DNA from: Eximiradius proteiniborus
Lineage (GTDB): Bacteria; Bacteroidota; Ignavibacteria; Kapaibacteriales; UBA2268
Direction of reading: 5' to 3'
Length of the DNA stretch: 36,110 bases
Assembly: GCA_937936035.1 (NCBI GenBank)
Contig: CALGXJ010000055.1
Coordinates: 1-36,110 of the forward strand
Shown here: positions 1 to 9,400 of the stretch, in pieces
Layout of the letters: every line of letters begins with the position of its first letter
Numbering within the stretch: the first letter of the stretch is position 1
Program-made: the position numbers and the translations under genes
The notes under the pieces: generated by a model
Told to the model about the DNA's origin: nothing
What the model saw: the letters and a program-made list of their open reading frames with translations, nothing else
Database searches by the model: none

Positions 1-42
1 TAATAATGATTAAAGAGAACAAATATCAGGAAGGGTAAAAAT

Positions 43-72
43 AAAGAGGCTGCACTTTTGAGCAGCCTCTTT
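43..72 (-). terminator. Rho-independent terminator downstream of the ftcD operon
   Basis: Perfect 11-bp inverted repeat AAAGAGGCTGC(43-53)/GCAGCCTCTTT(62-72), 8-nt loop; followed on the minus strand by a T-rich tract; lies just after the stop of the 83..1708 minus-strand CDS. Confidence 0.85.
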
Positions 73-82
73 TATTCAAATA

Positions 83-1708
83 TTATTTTTTGTCCCTGTC
101 GTCTAATATTTTCAGTATTTCGTCGCATTTTGCTTTTGCCCGACCAACCATAGCTTCTGCCTCTGCAAGAATTCTTTGCTTGAACTCTTCGTCCTTTATT
201 CCCGGCAAGTTAATCAACACATTACGGTATGCTCCCCAAATCCCAACTTCAAGTGCACGCGCCCCAACTTCAACATCCGATTTCGAAGCAATATTCCCAA
301 TTTTTGCACATTCAACCATTGCGTCCCAAACTGCATCTCCAAGTCGCATAGTGCCAAGTGGCACCTCGATTGCCTTTTTCAAGCCATCTTGCATTTTCTG
401 CTCTCGCACACGCTTTTCCTCTTCAGTGTCTTTCGGAAGTCTTAGTGCCTCCATATAGTCATTGAACGCGTTTGTGTCGGCATCAATCATTGGAATAAGC
501 GATTGCACTGCATTATGCAACGGCGGAATAATTTTCCGTAAATCCTTTTCAAGATGCTCGAATTTACGAACTCCATAAGTAAGCTTTGCTACCATTGCTC
601 CAAGTCCGGAACCGATTGCGGCAATTGCTGCCGAAGCACTTCCTCCGCCGGGTGCAGACGAACGAGCAGCTACTTCTTCGATGAAAGCTCTAACTGTCAT
701 CCCGGCAAGTGGTTCAACCGCTTCTTCTTTTATTATATACTCAATTATTCGTTTCTTTGGGTCAAACTGCGAAACAGAATTTAGCCCAAGTCTATCAATT
801 ACAAGCTTGATTTTTTGGTCTTCATCCAAAATAAACAAATTTTCTTTTTCTATATAATAATCTGCTGCCATCAGCATTGCTTCGAGCGGGATTAATCCTA
901 CTATTTCCGAACCCGCAACTCCGACGTTAATTTCCTTAGCTATGCGTTTTGCTTCTTCGAATGCGATGTGTGGCGGAGTAACCTTGAAATTAGTCAAATT
1001 CATAGAGATTTGAGCCATATTGTATTCATTTACCCACCAGCCAATTGCTTTCACTTCTTTGAGCAATCCTGGCTGACCATCTCCGCGACCAGCCTCACGC
1101 AGATCCAACGCAATCCGGTGAGCCTGGTTGTTTGTTCCAAGTATGTTGATATTATATGCAATCAGGAAAAATCTTGCTCCTGCAACAGTTGCCCCCCATT
1201 CCGGAATAAACTCGGCAGAACCAAAATCGGGCTTCCACTCGGGCTTATGTATTTTTTCACGTAATCCTTCATACTCACCCTGGCGAATATCCGGAAGACG
1301 CTTGCGATATTCTTTCTCTTGTGCATATTCATACAAATAAACCGGAATGCCAATTTCTTCGGCAGCACGCCGGCCAAACTCTTTTGCAAGCTCTACGCAC
1401 TCTTCCATAGTAACATTTGCAACAGGAATAAACGGACAAACGTCCAATGCTCCCATTCGTGGATGTTCACCTTTGTGGTGGCGCATATCAATTAGTTTTC
1501 TCGCAACTTTTGCTGCGTTAATTGCACCATCTACGATGTGTTCGGGAGAGCCAACGAATGTATAAACTGTTCTGTTGGTTGATTTGCCCGGGTCAACATC
1601 GAGCAGTGTGCAACCTTCTGTTTGTCTGATGGCATCTGCTATTGCATTGATTATCTCTTCGTTCCTGCCTTCTGAAAAATTTGGCACACATTCAACAATT
1701 TTTTTCAT
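83..1708 (-). CDS. ftcD: Bifunctional glutamate formimidoyltransferase / formimidotetrahydrofolate cyclodeaminase
   Basis: 541 aa; N-terminal MKKIVECVPNFSEGRNEEIINAIADAI and HPRMGALDVCPFIPV typical of glutamate formiminotransferase; C-terminal AARSSAPGGGSASAAIAAIGSGLGAMV typical of the cyclodeaminase domain. Confidence 0.93.
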   Translation of the reverse strand: MKKIVECVPNFSEGRNEEIINAIADAIRQTEGCTLLDVDPGKSTNRTVYTFVGSPEHIVDGAINAAKVARKLIDMRHHKGEHPRMGALDVCPFIPVANVTMEECVELAKEFGRRAAEEIGIPVYLYEYAQEKEYRKRLPDIRQGEYEGLREKIHKPEWKPDFGSAEFIPEWGATVAGARFFLIAYNINILGTNNQAHRIALDLREAGRGDGQPGLLKEVKAIGWWVNEYNMAQISMNLTNFKVTPPHIAFEEAKRIAKEINVGVAGSEIVGLIPLEAMLMAADYYIEKENLFILDEDQKIKLVIDRLGLNSVSQFDPKKRIIEYIIKEEAVEPLAGMTVRAFIEEVAARSSAPGGGSASAAIAAIGSGLGAMVAKLTYGVRKFEHLEKDLRKIIPPLHNAVQSLIPMIDADTNAFNDYMEALRLPKDTEEEKRVREQKMQDGLKKAIEVPLGTMRLGDAVWDAMVECAKIGNIASKSDVEVGARALEVGIWGAYRNVLINLPGIKDEEFKQRILAEAEAMVGRAKAKCDEILKILDDRDKK

Positions 1709-1724
1709 AACTAACCTTTTTTAA

Positions 1725-3347
1725 TTAAAAATCACCAAATTTTAATATCAAACGTGCGTATGGACGCACATCCCCATTTATATTTGAATGCCTGAAATAT
1801 CCCAAAACATAGAAATTACTTAATATTTCATATCCCATTGAAATAGAAGCTGAAAAATTCCGTTCTACCTTGCCACTCAAAAATGAAATTTCCATCGGGT
1901 CGAACCATCTGCGAGTTTGAAATGGGTCGCCACCTGCATTATATATTAAGCTATCGCCTTCGAAAACATTTGCTCCGTGCCGTGTGTAGCTTATTCCAAG
2001 TTCAATAGGATAACGCTGCCCCCACCAGTATTTTACCGATAGCAAATATCTGTCTGAATTAGGCAAGAGTATAGAACCAATAAGTTTTCCATCGTGCGAA
2101 ACAGTGTTTTGTCGGTTAAAATGCGAAAAAGTATATGGTTCGACCCGTGCATACTCAAATCCAATATCCAGATTATATAGGGAAGCATATTCTACTGAGA
2201 AATTATAAGCCATCTTGTTGCTCCAGTAGCCTGTTCCGACTTTTTCGAAAATTATGTCGTCGAGCAAATAACTGCCTTTGATTTGCAATCTGCTAACCGG
2301 GCGAACTGTATAAAACAATCCCATAAGCGAATTATCTCTATCGTGCAATGCGTGTTCAATCGATTTCAAAAAGCCAATCGGGTTCAGGTATGCTAAATCA
2401 GTATTCCTATTCGAGTATATCACTTGCTCGACAAAGGCAACTTCTCCCCAGCTCGGTCTAACCGCAATTTTATGGTAAGCCATATACTTGGGTGGTATTT
2501 CTGCGAAGGCACCAATCGAGCTTTGAGTTGGCTCCCCAATAAGCGAACCGTGAATAAATGAATATTCAAAATTGCTGAATTTTGCTGCAAGAGTGAGCGC
2601 ATCGAATGCTGGCGCAAGGTCTGCAATAAAAATTCTTTGCTGAAGTCCGGCACCTTCGAGCTTTGTTTCGCGTGCGATTGATGCAAAGAACCAACGATTA
2701 CGATAATTCACGTGCGATTCAGAAAAGTCAATATCATCATTCAATTTTGTAAATTTTATACTTTTTGCATAGTATTTATCGGCTGCAGCAAGTTCACGCG
2801 AACCAGAGAACAAACGTCCATTAGTCGCCTGCAAATTAAACCCCATTCGATTGTCGATGCTTCCATTGAAGCGAACACCTAAAGTACCTATGATGCTTTT
2901 TTCGCCATTTCTTAGGGAGAACATATTATCGAGCATACCAAGTGGCGAAACCAAAACTCTTGTAGAGTCGTAAGAATAATAATAGAAAAACTTTTCTTTG
3001 CCCGAAAACAAATCTTTTGAAAGCACAAAAGAACTATCGCTTGGGCTACTGAAAAGAACTGTTTTTTCTCTACTAACAATTTCGAATTCGATTAAATACT
3101 TTTCAAGTAATTTTACATCAGAATTTGAAAGATATTCTCGCTTATTATTAATTAAACGCAGAAATTCCTGAATTTCCATTTTTTGAAGTGGCAGCGACGA
3201 TAGCGAAAGATGTTCAAGCAAACCAATAGATTCAGCTCTTTGCAGAAAGATATATACAGGGTGGGCAACCTGAACATTTTCTACTTGTGCATATACAGTG
3301 CTTGCAATCAAAAGGCAGATTGCCGCTATTAATCTTCTTTTTATCAT
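1725..3347 (-). CDS. Wzi-like capsule assembly / outer-membrane beta-barrel protein
   Basis: 540 aa, signal peptide, alternating beta-strand pattern to an aromatic C-terminus (LILKFGDF); start overlaps the stop of the SLBB protein; operon context with polysaccharide export genes. Confidence 0.6.
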   Translation of the reverse strand: MIKRRLIAAICLLIASTVYAQVENVQVAHPVYIFLQRAESIGLLEHLSLSSLPLQKMEIQEFLRLINNKREYLSNSDVKLLEKYLIEFEIVSREKTVLFSSPSDSSFVLSKDLFSGKEKFFYYYSYDSTRVLVSPLGMLDNMFSLRNGEKSIIGTLGVRFNGSIDNRMGFNLQATNGRLFSGSRELAAADKYYAKSIKFTKLNDDIDFSESHVNYRNRWFFASIARETKLEGAGLQQRIFIADLAPAFDALTLAAKFSNFEYSFIHGSLIGEPTQSSIGAFAEIPPKYMAYHKIAVRPSWGEVAFVEQVIYSNRNTDLAYLNPIGFLKSIEHALHDRDNSLMGLFYTVRPVSRLQIKGSYLLDDIIFEKVGTGYWSNKMAYNFSVEYASLYNLDIGFEYARVEPYTFSHFNRQNTVSHDGKLIGSILLPNSDRYLLSVKYWWGQRYPIELGISYTRHGANVFEGDSLIYNAGGDPFQTRRWFDPMEISFLSGKVERNFSASISMGYEILSNFYVLGYFRHSNINGDVRPYARLILKFGDF

Positions 3348-5095
3348 TATTTGTTCTTCGAAACCCAGTAAATGTTAAATAAAGTTCCGATTACAGCAAC
3401 TGTTACACTCACAAGCGAAGCAATTGTTCCGTATTTTTGCCATTCTATTGCAAGAGGAACGTCTGGCGGACGCGGCACATAAATTTCATCACCTGCGAAC
3501 ACGAATGTATTTTCATCGCCTTCTGTCCATACGCGAGATTTGCCACGAATAATACGGGATCGCTTTTTCGCAGCTCCTTGCGCATAGCCTCCAGCTTTCT
3601 CAATATACCATTGCATTGTTTTGCCTTCGTGAAACTCTACATATCCCGGATGATTAACCTGACCATATACGTAAACATATCCGGGATTGTCCGGCACTGT
3701 TATCACATCACCGTCGTAAAGCAGAACGTTATCTATTTCTGAATTTTCCTTAAATGCTTTTACAAAATCACAAGAAACAATTTGCTTTTTAAGCATCATA
3801 TCAATATAGAAACGCGTTGTATCCTCCATCGTTAAATCACTGTACTGGAAGGATGAAAAATACTCTCCCCGGTAATCTACATATGCATCAATCATTTCCT
3901 GACGTCTGGTAATATATGCAAGCGGCAAATACGCTTTGCTTGTGAAACCTCCTGCTTGAGCTATCACATCTTTAAGGCGTGTTTGTCCAAAAGTAACTGG
4001 ATAAATTCCGGGATTTTGAACTTCTCCACGAACCGAAACAGTTGCCGTGTTTTCATATTTTTTTTGCTCCAACATCCCGACAACAATGCTTGCTCCGGCT
4101 TCAATCTCAATATCTTCTTGCAACAGGTTTAAGTTTCTGTCAACCTTTATTTTTCTTGGAGCTTGTCCCTGCTGATATAGTGTAATATTGTTCAAGTCAG
4201 CATTATCTTTAAGTCCGTAGCAGAATTTCAACACATAAGATAATTTATCGTCATTTTTGTAGGGAAGCACAACAGGTCTGTGAACAGCACCGCTCAAAGA
4301 TACTTTTGGATATTGATATGGTTCGAATGGGACGAATATTTCATCGCCTTCTGCAATGAACGGGTCGTAGCCAAGGTCTCCTGTTGCAATTGCTCGCTCT
4401 ATATCAACATTTTGTGAAGTTTTAAATTTACGCAACAGAGTAATATTTCGCATTGAATACAGATTTTCTGCTGCTATTCCTGCTTCGGAATAGCTTTTGG
4501 TTCTTTCTCTTGTCCTTGATTGTAGTTTTTGTATCGATATTTTTTCTTCGTCTGCAAGTGATTTTTCTGTAGAAATTTGATTTGCGAATTTTATTGCTGT
4601 TGATACTCTATATGACGAAGGCAAAGCGTAAGTACCGGGGAACAACACATTTCCACTTATAGTAACAATTACAGTTCTTGCCTTCCTCAGCGAAAGATTG
4701 ACTTCTACTCTTTCGTTCCTTTGCCTGAAAATACTTGATAGAGTATCTTTCAACTGTGCAAGTGTCATATCCCGAACAGATATTTCTCCGCCGCGTGGCA
4801 ATACAAGGGTTAGATCGGGCGACACCATAAGTGGCACTTCATAGGGAACAATAGGATTTGCCTGCAATGAAACAATATCGCCAGGTCCTAAATAGTAATA
4901 CTTCGGCTCTACTACATTGCCAACAGGCATCCTATCCTGTTCTATTGCAGAGGTCAATGCCTTGTCTGTTGAAGTTTGCAGCTTGAATATGTCTTCTTTG
5001 TCAAGTGTTGAAGATGATGGCAGCCCTTTCAGTTGTGAGCTTAGATTTATACTTGCAACAAACAAGATAAACACTGCTATTGCAATTCTTTTCAT
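3347..5095 (-). CDS. SLBB-domain polysaccharide export protein (Wza-like), C-terminal TM
   Basis: 582 aa; YYLGPGDIVSLQANP (polysaccharide export motif), repeated SLBB segments (VRGEVQNPGIYPV, VYGQVNHPGYVEF), C-terminal hydrophobic helix. Confidence 0.88.
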   Translation of the reverse strand: MKRIAIAVFILFVASINLSSQLKGLPSSSTLDKEDIFKLQTSTDKALTSAIEQDRMPVGNVVEPKYYYLGPGDIVSLQANPIVPYEVPLMVSPDLTLVLPRGGEISVRDMTLAQLKDTLSSIFRQRNERVEVNLSLRKARTVIVTISGNVLFPGTYALPSSYRVSTAIKFANQISTEKSLADEEKISIQKLQSRTRERTKSYSEAGIAAENLYSMRNITLLRKFKTSQNVDIERAIATGDLGYDPFIAEGDEIFVPFEPYQYPKVSLSGAVHRPVVLPYKNDDKLSYVLKFCYGLKDNADLNNITLYQQGQAPRKIKVDRNLNLLQEDIEIEAGASIVVGMLEQKKYENTATVSVRGEVQNPGIYPVTFGQTRLKDVIAQAGGFTSKAYLPLAYITRRQEMIDAYVDYRGEYFSSFQYSDLTMEDTTRFYIDMMLKKQIVSCDFVKAFKENSEIDNVLLYDGDVITVPDNPGYVYVYGQVNHPGYVEFHEGKTMQWYIEKAGGYAQGAAKKRSRIIRGKSRVWTEGDENTFVFAGDEIYVPRPPDVPLAIEWQKYGTIASLVSVTVAVIGTLFNIYWVSKNK

Positions 5096-5098
5096 TAT

Positions 5099-6199
5099 TT
5101 ATCTCAGATAATTATAAATAATTTCTACTATTCTCGAGGCAGTTTTCCCGTCCCAAAGTTTCGGGACTTCGTAAATTTTATTTTTTTGATCGAATGCTTC
5201 GTATATTGCTTTCAGTATGTTTTCCTTTTCTGGTGGAACGAGCACATTTGTGCCAATTTCAACAGTTATTGGTCGTTCGGTTGTCGTTCTTGTTGTGATG
5301 CAGGGTATTCCCAAAAAAGTTGTCTCTTCCTGTATTCCCCCCGAATCAGTAATCACAAGCGAGGCACTTTCCATGATTTTCAGGAAGTCCAAATATCCAA
5401 GAGGTTCTATCAAAAGAAGTCTTTTGTTGTTATTTATAACGTTCGATAGACCAAATTCTTCGATTTTCTTTCGAGTTCTTGGATGAAGAGGGAAAACAAT
5501 TTTCTTTTTGCTTGTTATGTAGTCAAAAATATCAAAAAACATTTTCAACATTTCAGGTTCATCAACATTTGTAGGTCTATGCAAAGTAACAAGGACGTAA
5601 TCGTCCTTTGCGAGATTCAGTTTTTCCAATATTGTCGATTTGTGTAGCCTATCTTTTGCGAAAATCACTGAATCAATCATAGTATTTCCTACAAAGTGAA
5701 TTTTTTCACTTGGCACACCTTCATTCAATAAATTTTCGTAGCCTGATTTTTCAGTAACAAAGAGCAAATCAGAAATTGCATCAGTAACTATTCGATTGAT
5801 TTCTTCTGGCATTGTGCGATCGCCCGAGCGCAATCCAGATTCAATATGTCCAAGAGGAATATTGAGCTTCTTAGCAGTAATTGCGGCAGCCATCGTGGAG
5901 TTTACATCACCAGCAACCAAAACTAAATCAGGTTGCACCTGCTTGCATACCTTTTCGAACTCAATCATTACTTTAGCTGTTTGTTCGGCGTGTGTTCCGG
6001 AACCAACCCCAAGGAAGAAATCAGGCTTTGGCATCTCCAAATCCTGAAAAAACGCCTCGGACATCTCATAATCGTAATGTTGTCCGGTGTGCACAATGAT
6101 ATGCTGGATTTTATCAGAGTATTTTGCGGTTTCCCGTACGATTGGCGCAATTTTCATAAAATTTGGCCGCGCCCCGACAACAGAAATGATTTTTTTCAT
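5099..6199 (-). CDS. wecB: UDP-N-acetylglucosamine 2-epimerase (non-hydrolysing)
   Basis: 366 aa; VVGARPNFMKIAPI, HTGQHYDYEMSEAFF, HIESGLRSGDRTMPEEINR, TDSGGIQEE motifs. Confidence 0.93.
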   Translation of the reverse strand: MKKIISVVGARPNFMKIAPIVRETAKYSDKIQHIIVHTGQHYDYEMSEAFFQDLEMPKPDFFLGVGSGTHAEQTAKVMIEFEKVCKQVQPDLVLVAGDVNSTMAAAITAKKLNIPLGHIESGLRSGDRTMPEEINRIVTDAISDLLFVTEKSGYENLLNEGVPSEKIHFVGNTMIDSVIFAKDRLHKSTILEKLNLAKDDYVLVTLHRPTNVDEPEMLKMFFDIFDYITSKKKIVFPLHPRTRKKIEEFGLSNVINNNKRLLLIEPLGYLDFLKIMESASLVITDSGGIQEETTFLGIPCITTRTTTERPITVEIGTNVLVPPEKENILKAIYEAFDQKNKIYEVPKLWDGKTASRIVEIIYNYLR

Positions 6200-6224
6200 A
6201 ATTCTTTCAAATATATTTAATCTG

Positions 6225-6232
6225 CAAATTTA
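6225..6232 (-). promoter_or_regulatory. Candidate Bacteroidota-type -7 element (TAAATTTG) upstream of wecB
   Basis: Minus strand reads TAAATTTGC 26 nt upstream of the ATG; matches TAnnTTTG. No convincing -33 TTG seen. Confidence 0.3.
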
Positions 6233-6262
6233 CAAAAATGTTAAATATATAACATACTTCAA

Positions 6263-6296
6263 TTAGAAAATAACTTTTAGAAAATAACTTTTAGAA
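6263..6296. repeat. 14-bp tandem direct repeat TTAGAAAATAACTT (2 full copies plus partial third)
   Basis: TTAGAAAATAACTT at 6263-6276 and 6277-6290, then TTAGAA; located in the divergent intergenic region. Confidence 0.8.
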
Positions 6297-6410
6297 TAAT
6301 AAAAGCGTTACAAAATAAACAATAATTTGTTTATTGTATTTAATAATACTAATTAATTAAGTTAATGTTAATTTTGAAATTAATTAAAAATAAGTTAAAT
6401 TAAAGATAAT

Positions 6411-6418
6411 TAATTTTG
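6411..6418 (+). promoter_or_regulatory. Candidate Bacteroidota-type -7 element (TAATTTTG)
   Basis: TAATTTTGC lies 8 nt before the ATG at 6427; matches TAnnTTTG, no clear -33. Confidence 0.35.
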
Positions 6419-6426
6419 CTTTTGCG

Positions 6427-9400
6427 ATGAAATACACATTTTTTCTTACAATTGCTGTTTTGCTCTTGTTTTGTGGGCAAAATGCATATACGAATACGTA
6501 TTCTTCCTATTCCGGAAGAAATTTTTATGTGTCTTTTATGCAAAACGAAATTCATCTCAACAGAGATCCGCTTGTTTTACGTATTTTTCTTACATCACTC
6601 TATCCTGCCAACTATCAGGTGATAATGCCAGGCGAAACTTTTACAGGTTCTTTGAGAGCCAACGAAATCAAAGAAATAGAAGTGCCCGCTACCTTAGAAG
6701 CAAGAAATTCAGAAGTCCCAGAAAAATTGGCAATACAAATTAAATCAGATATTCCTATTACTGTTTATTGTTTTTCGAGTAAACTCACAACAAGCGACAG
6801 CTACTCGGCTATTCCGGTCTCGCGCTGGGGGAAAAAATACATCGTTGCAAGCTATCCCAACGATCAATATGTTGCACCTGAACGCGAAAATTTAGATTCC
6901 CTAACGAAGTTTGTTCCTCGCTCCAGCCAATTTTTGATTATTGCTGCGTATGATGGAACTGTTATTAATTTTACTCCAAAATCAAACACCCGAGCCGGTA
7001 AATTAGTTAATCAAAATTATCAGGTGATACTTAATCAGGGCGATGTCTATTTAGTCCAGTCCTATCCATTTCCAAAAGGATTCGGTGATCTAACCGGAAC
7101 AATTGTTACCGGCAACAAACCATTTGGATTACTATCCGGCCACGTAAGAACAGCTATTCCACAAAATGCTCCTTACCCGTTTGATTCCAAAGATCATCTC
7201 GTGGAAATGCTTCCCCCGACGTATTCTTGGGGAAAAAACTTTATTTCAACACCTTTTGGTGTGAATTCAAAAGGTGATTTGTTCCGTATTGTTGCTCTCG
7301 AGCCGGAAACAATTGTTGAAATGAGAAAGTTAGATGGAAGTACTAGCTATCTGCCAATCAACAGTACTGGTGGCTATTACGAAGTCAGAAATTTAAATAC
7401 TCCTATAGTCTGGAATTCAAACAAACCTATTCAAATTGTTCAGTATATGCAACATACCGGAGAATTTGGCGACTCTAAAGAATACGATCCGTCAATGGTT
7501 GTGATCCCGCCAACAGAACAATTTGTTAACGAGATTCTTTTCCTCACACCTCGTAATTTTCGGGTTGAAGATCAATTCAAAGAGCATCGCGTTGCTGTCG
7601 TTTTCGAAAATTCCGCTCTTGCAACTTTAGCGCTCGACGGTCAAAAAATTACCGATATGTGGGATGTATCTGTCGAAGCTATCCCAAATACAAACTATTC
7701 CTGGACTTCGATAAGGCTCAAAGAAGGACGCCACAAGCTATCCTCCACTTCCGGAAAATTTTCCGGTGTCTTATACGCTTATGGTTTTCACGATTCCTAC
7801 GCTATGTCGCTTGGCAATTCGCTTATCGATCCCACTAATCCGGATACTATTCCTCCTACAATTAAGGTTTCCGATATTTGCGGTGTTATTCAAGGTTTCG
7901 TTACCGACCTGCACAATGCTGCCGATTTAGGTCTGGACTACGCTTATGTTGTTCCAGAGCTTACAAATAACTATTCCTGGACAATTTCCGAGATTTCTGA
8001 TACTGCTTTTTTTGCTAATTTTACAGCTTCGCCAATAGATCTTTATCGAGATGGGCGCTTTACTATTGACTTTTTCGACAAAGCAAGCAACCGCACAAGA
8101 TATTCCTTTAATTATATCGGCACAAAAATTGACAATGTCGAATCGCTAAGTTTCCCAAATACTGCACTAAATAGCAAAGATTGCCGAAGCTTTGAAATAA
8201 CCAACAATAGTAATAAAATTATTGAACTGCAATCAATTGATATTGTTGGCGATGGCAGAATTTCCTTCAACACCGGCAGGACGCTTCCTTATCAGCTTTC
8301 CCCAAAAGAAAAAATAAATCTGCAGGTTTGCTTTGCTCCAAATGGTGATTCAACTTCTCTTTCTGCCGATCTAAGACTTAATTTCGATTGCGACTATACT
8401 AAAATCGTTAAATTAAACGGTCGCGTGTTTGCTCCTCAATTCGAACTCACAGGGTACGATTTTGGAAAAATTCGCTTAGGAAACGAGGCATTAGGATTTA
8501 TAAAGCTTGTTAATACAGGCAATACAAATATCTTAATTGAAAACATCAGCGGTTTTAATGGTTTCACTGATTTTCAACTCGAAAACATTCAATATCCGAT
8601 TTCGCTTCTGCCCGGCGAAGAACGTCAATATTGGGTAGTCTTTTCACCTTCGCAAAGATATTTCTATGATTTCGACATTACTGCTACAAATAGTTTTGGT
8701 CTGAGCGCAACTGCTCAAATCAAAGGCGAAGGAATTGCCCCGGATATTAATGATGTTATAGTTGATTTTGGCAGAAAAAGAGTTGGGACTAAAAATTCTA
8801 TTTCCGCTTTGCTGAAAAATTCCGGTAACGATGCTACTACAATTTCTATTCAAACTCTCGACGGCAATTTAGATGATGGAAATTTTGAGTTGATTTATAA
8901 TCTTGATGGTATTCCATTGGGAATAAATCAGGAAAAACTCCTTGATTTTTCATTCGAACCAACTAAAACAATTAATTACAATACTGTTGCGAAATTTCAG
9001 TGCGACTGGGAGCTTCACCCACCGATTAATATTGAAATCACAGGAGTTGGCACTTTGCCCGAAATCACCTCTTTCGATAATCGCTTTGATACCACATTTG
9101 TTTCTCACGATTTGGATAGTGCTCTTTTGATTTTCGAGACCTCCGGCAATGAAGACCTGACAGTATTTGATGTGAATATTATAGGCGGAGATATTAATTC
9201 TTTCGAGATTGAAAATTATCCTTTTAGTAACCAAAAAATTCAACCTAACGAGAAAGTTTATTTTCAGACTAAATTCAAACCAAGACGAGCTGGCGAACAT
9301 ATTCTCTTTCTCGAAATCGTTAGCGATGCACTTCCAAACTATGGCATTAAACGCGATACTGTTACAATCTCTGGATATGCTTTGCCAATTGATACGCTCA

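Noticed and set aside
90-1565. Several plus-strand ORFs (90..458, 176..445, 554..784, 968..1264, 1347..1565) over ftcD
   Set aside because: Shadow ORFs antisense to a clearly identified ftcD; no recognisable protein features.
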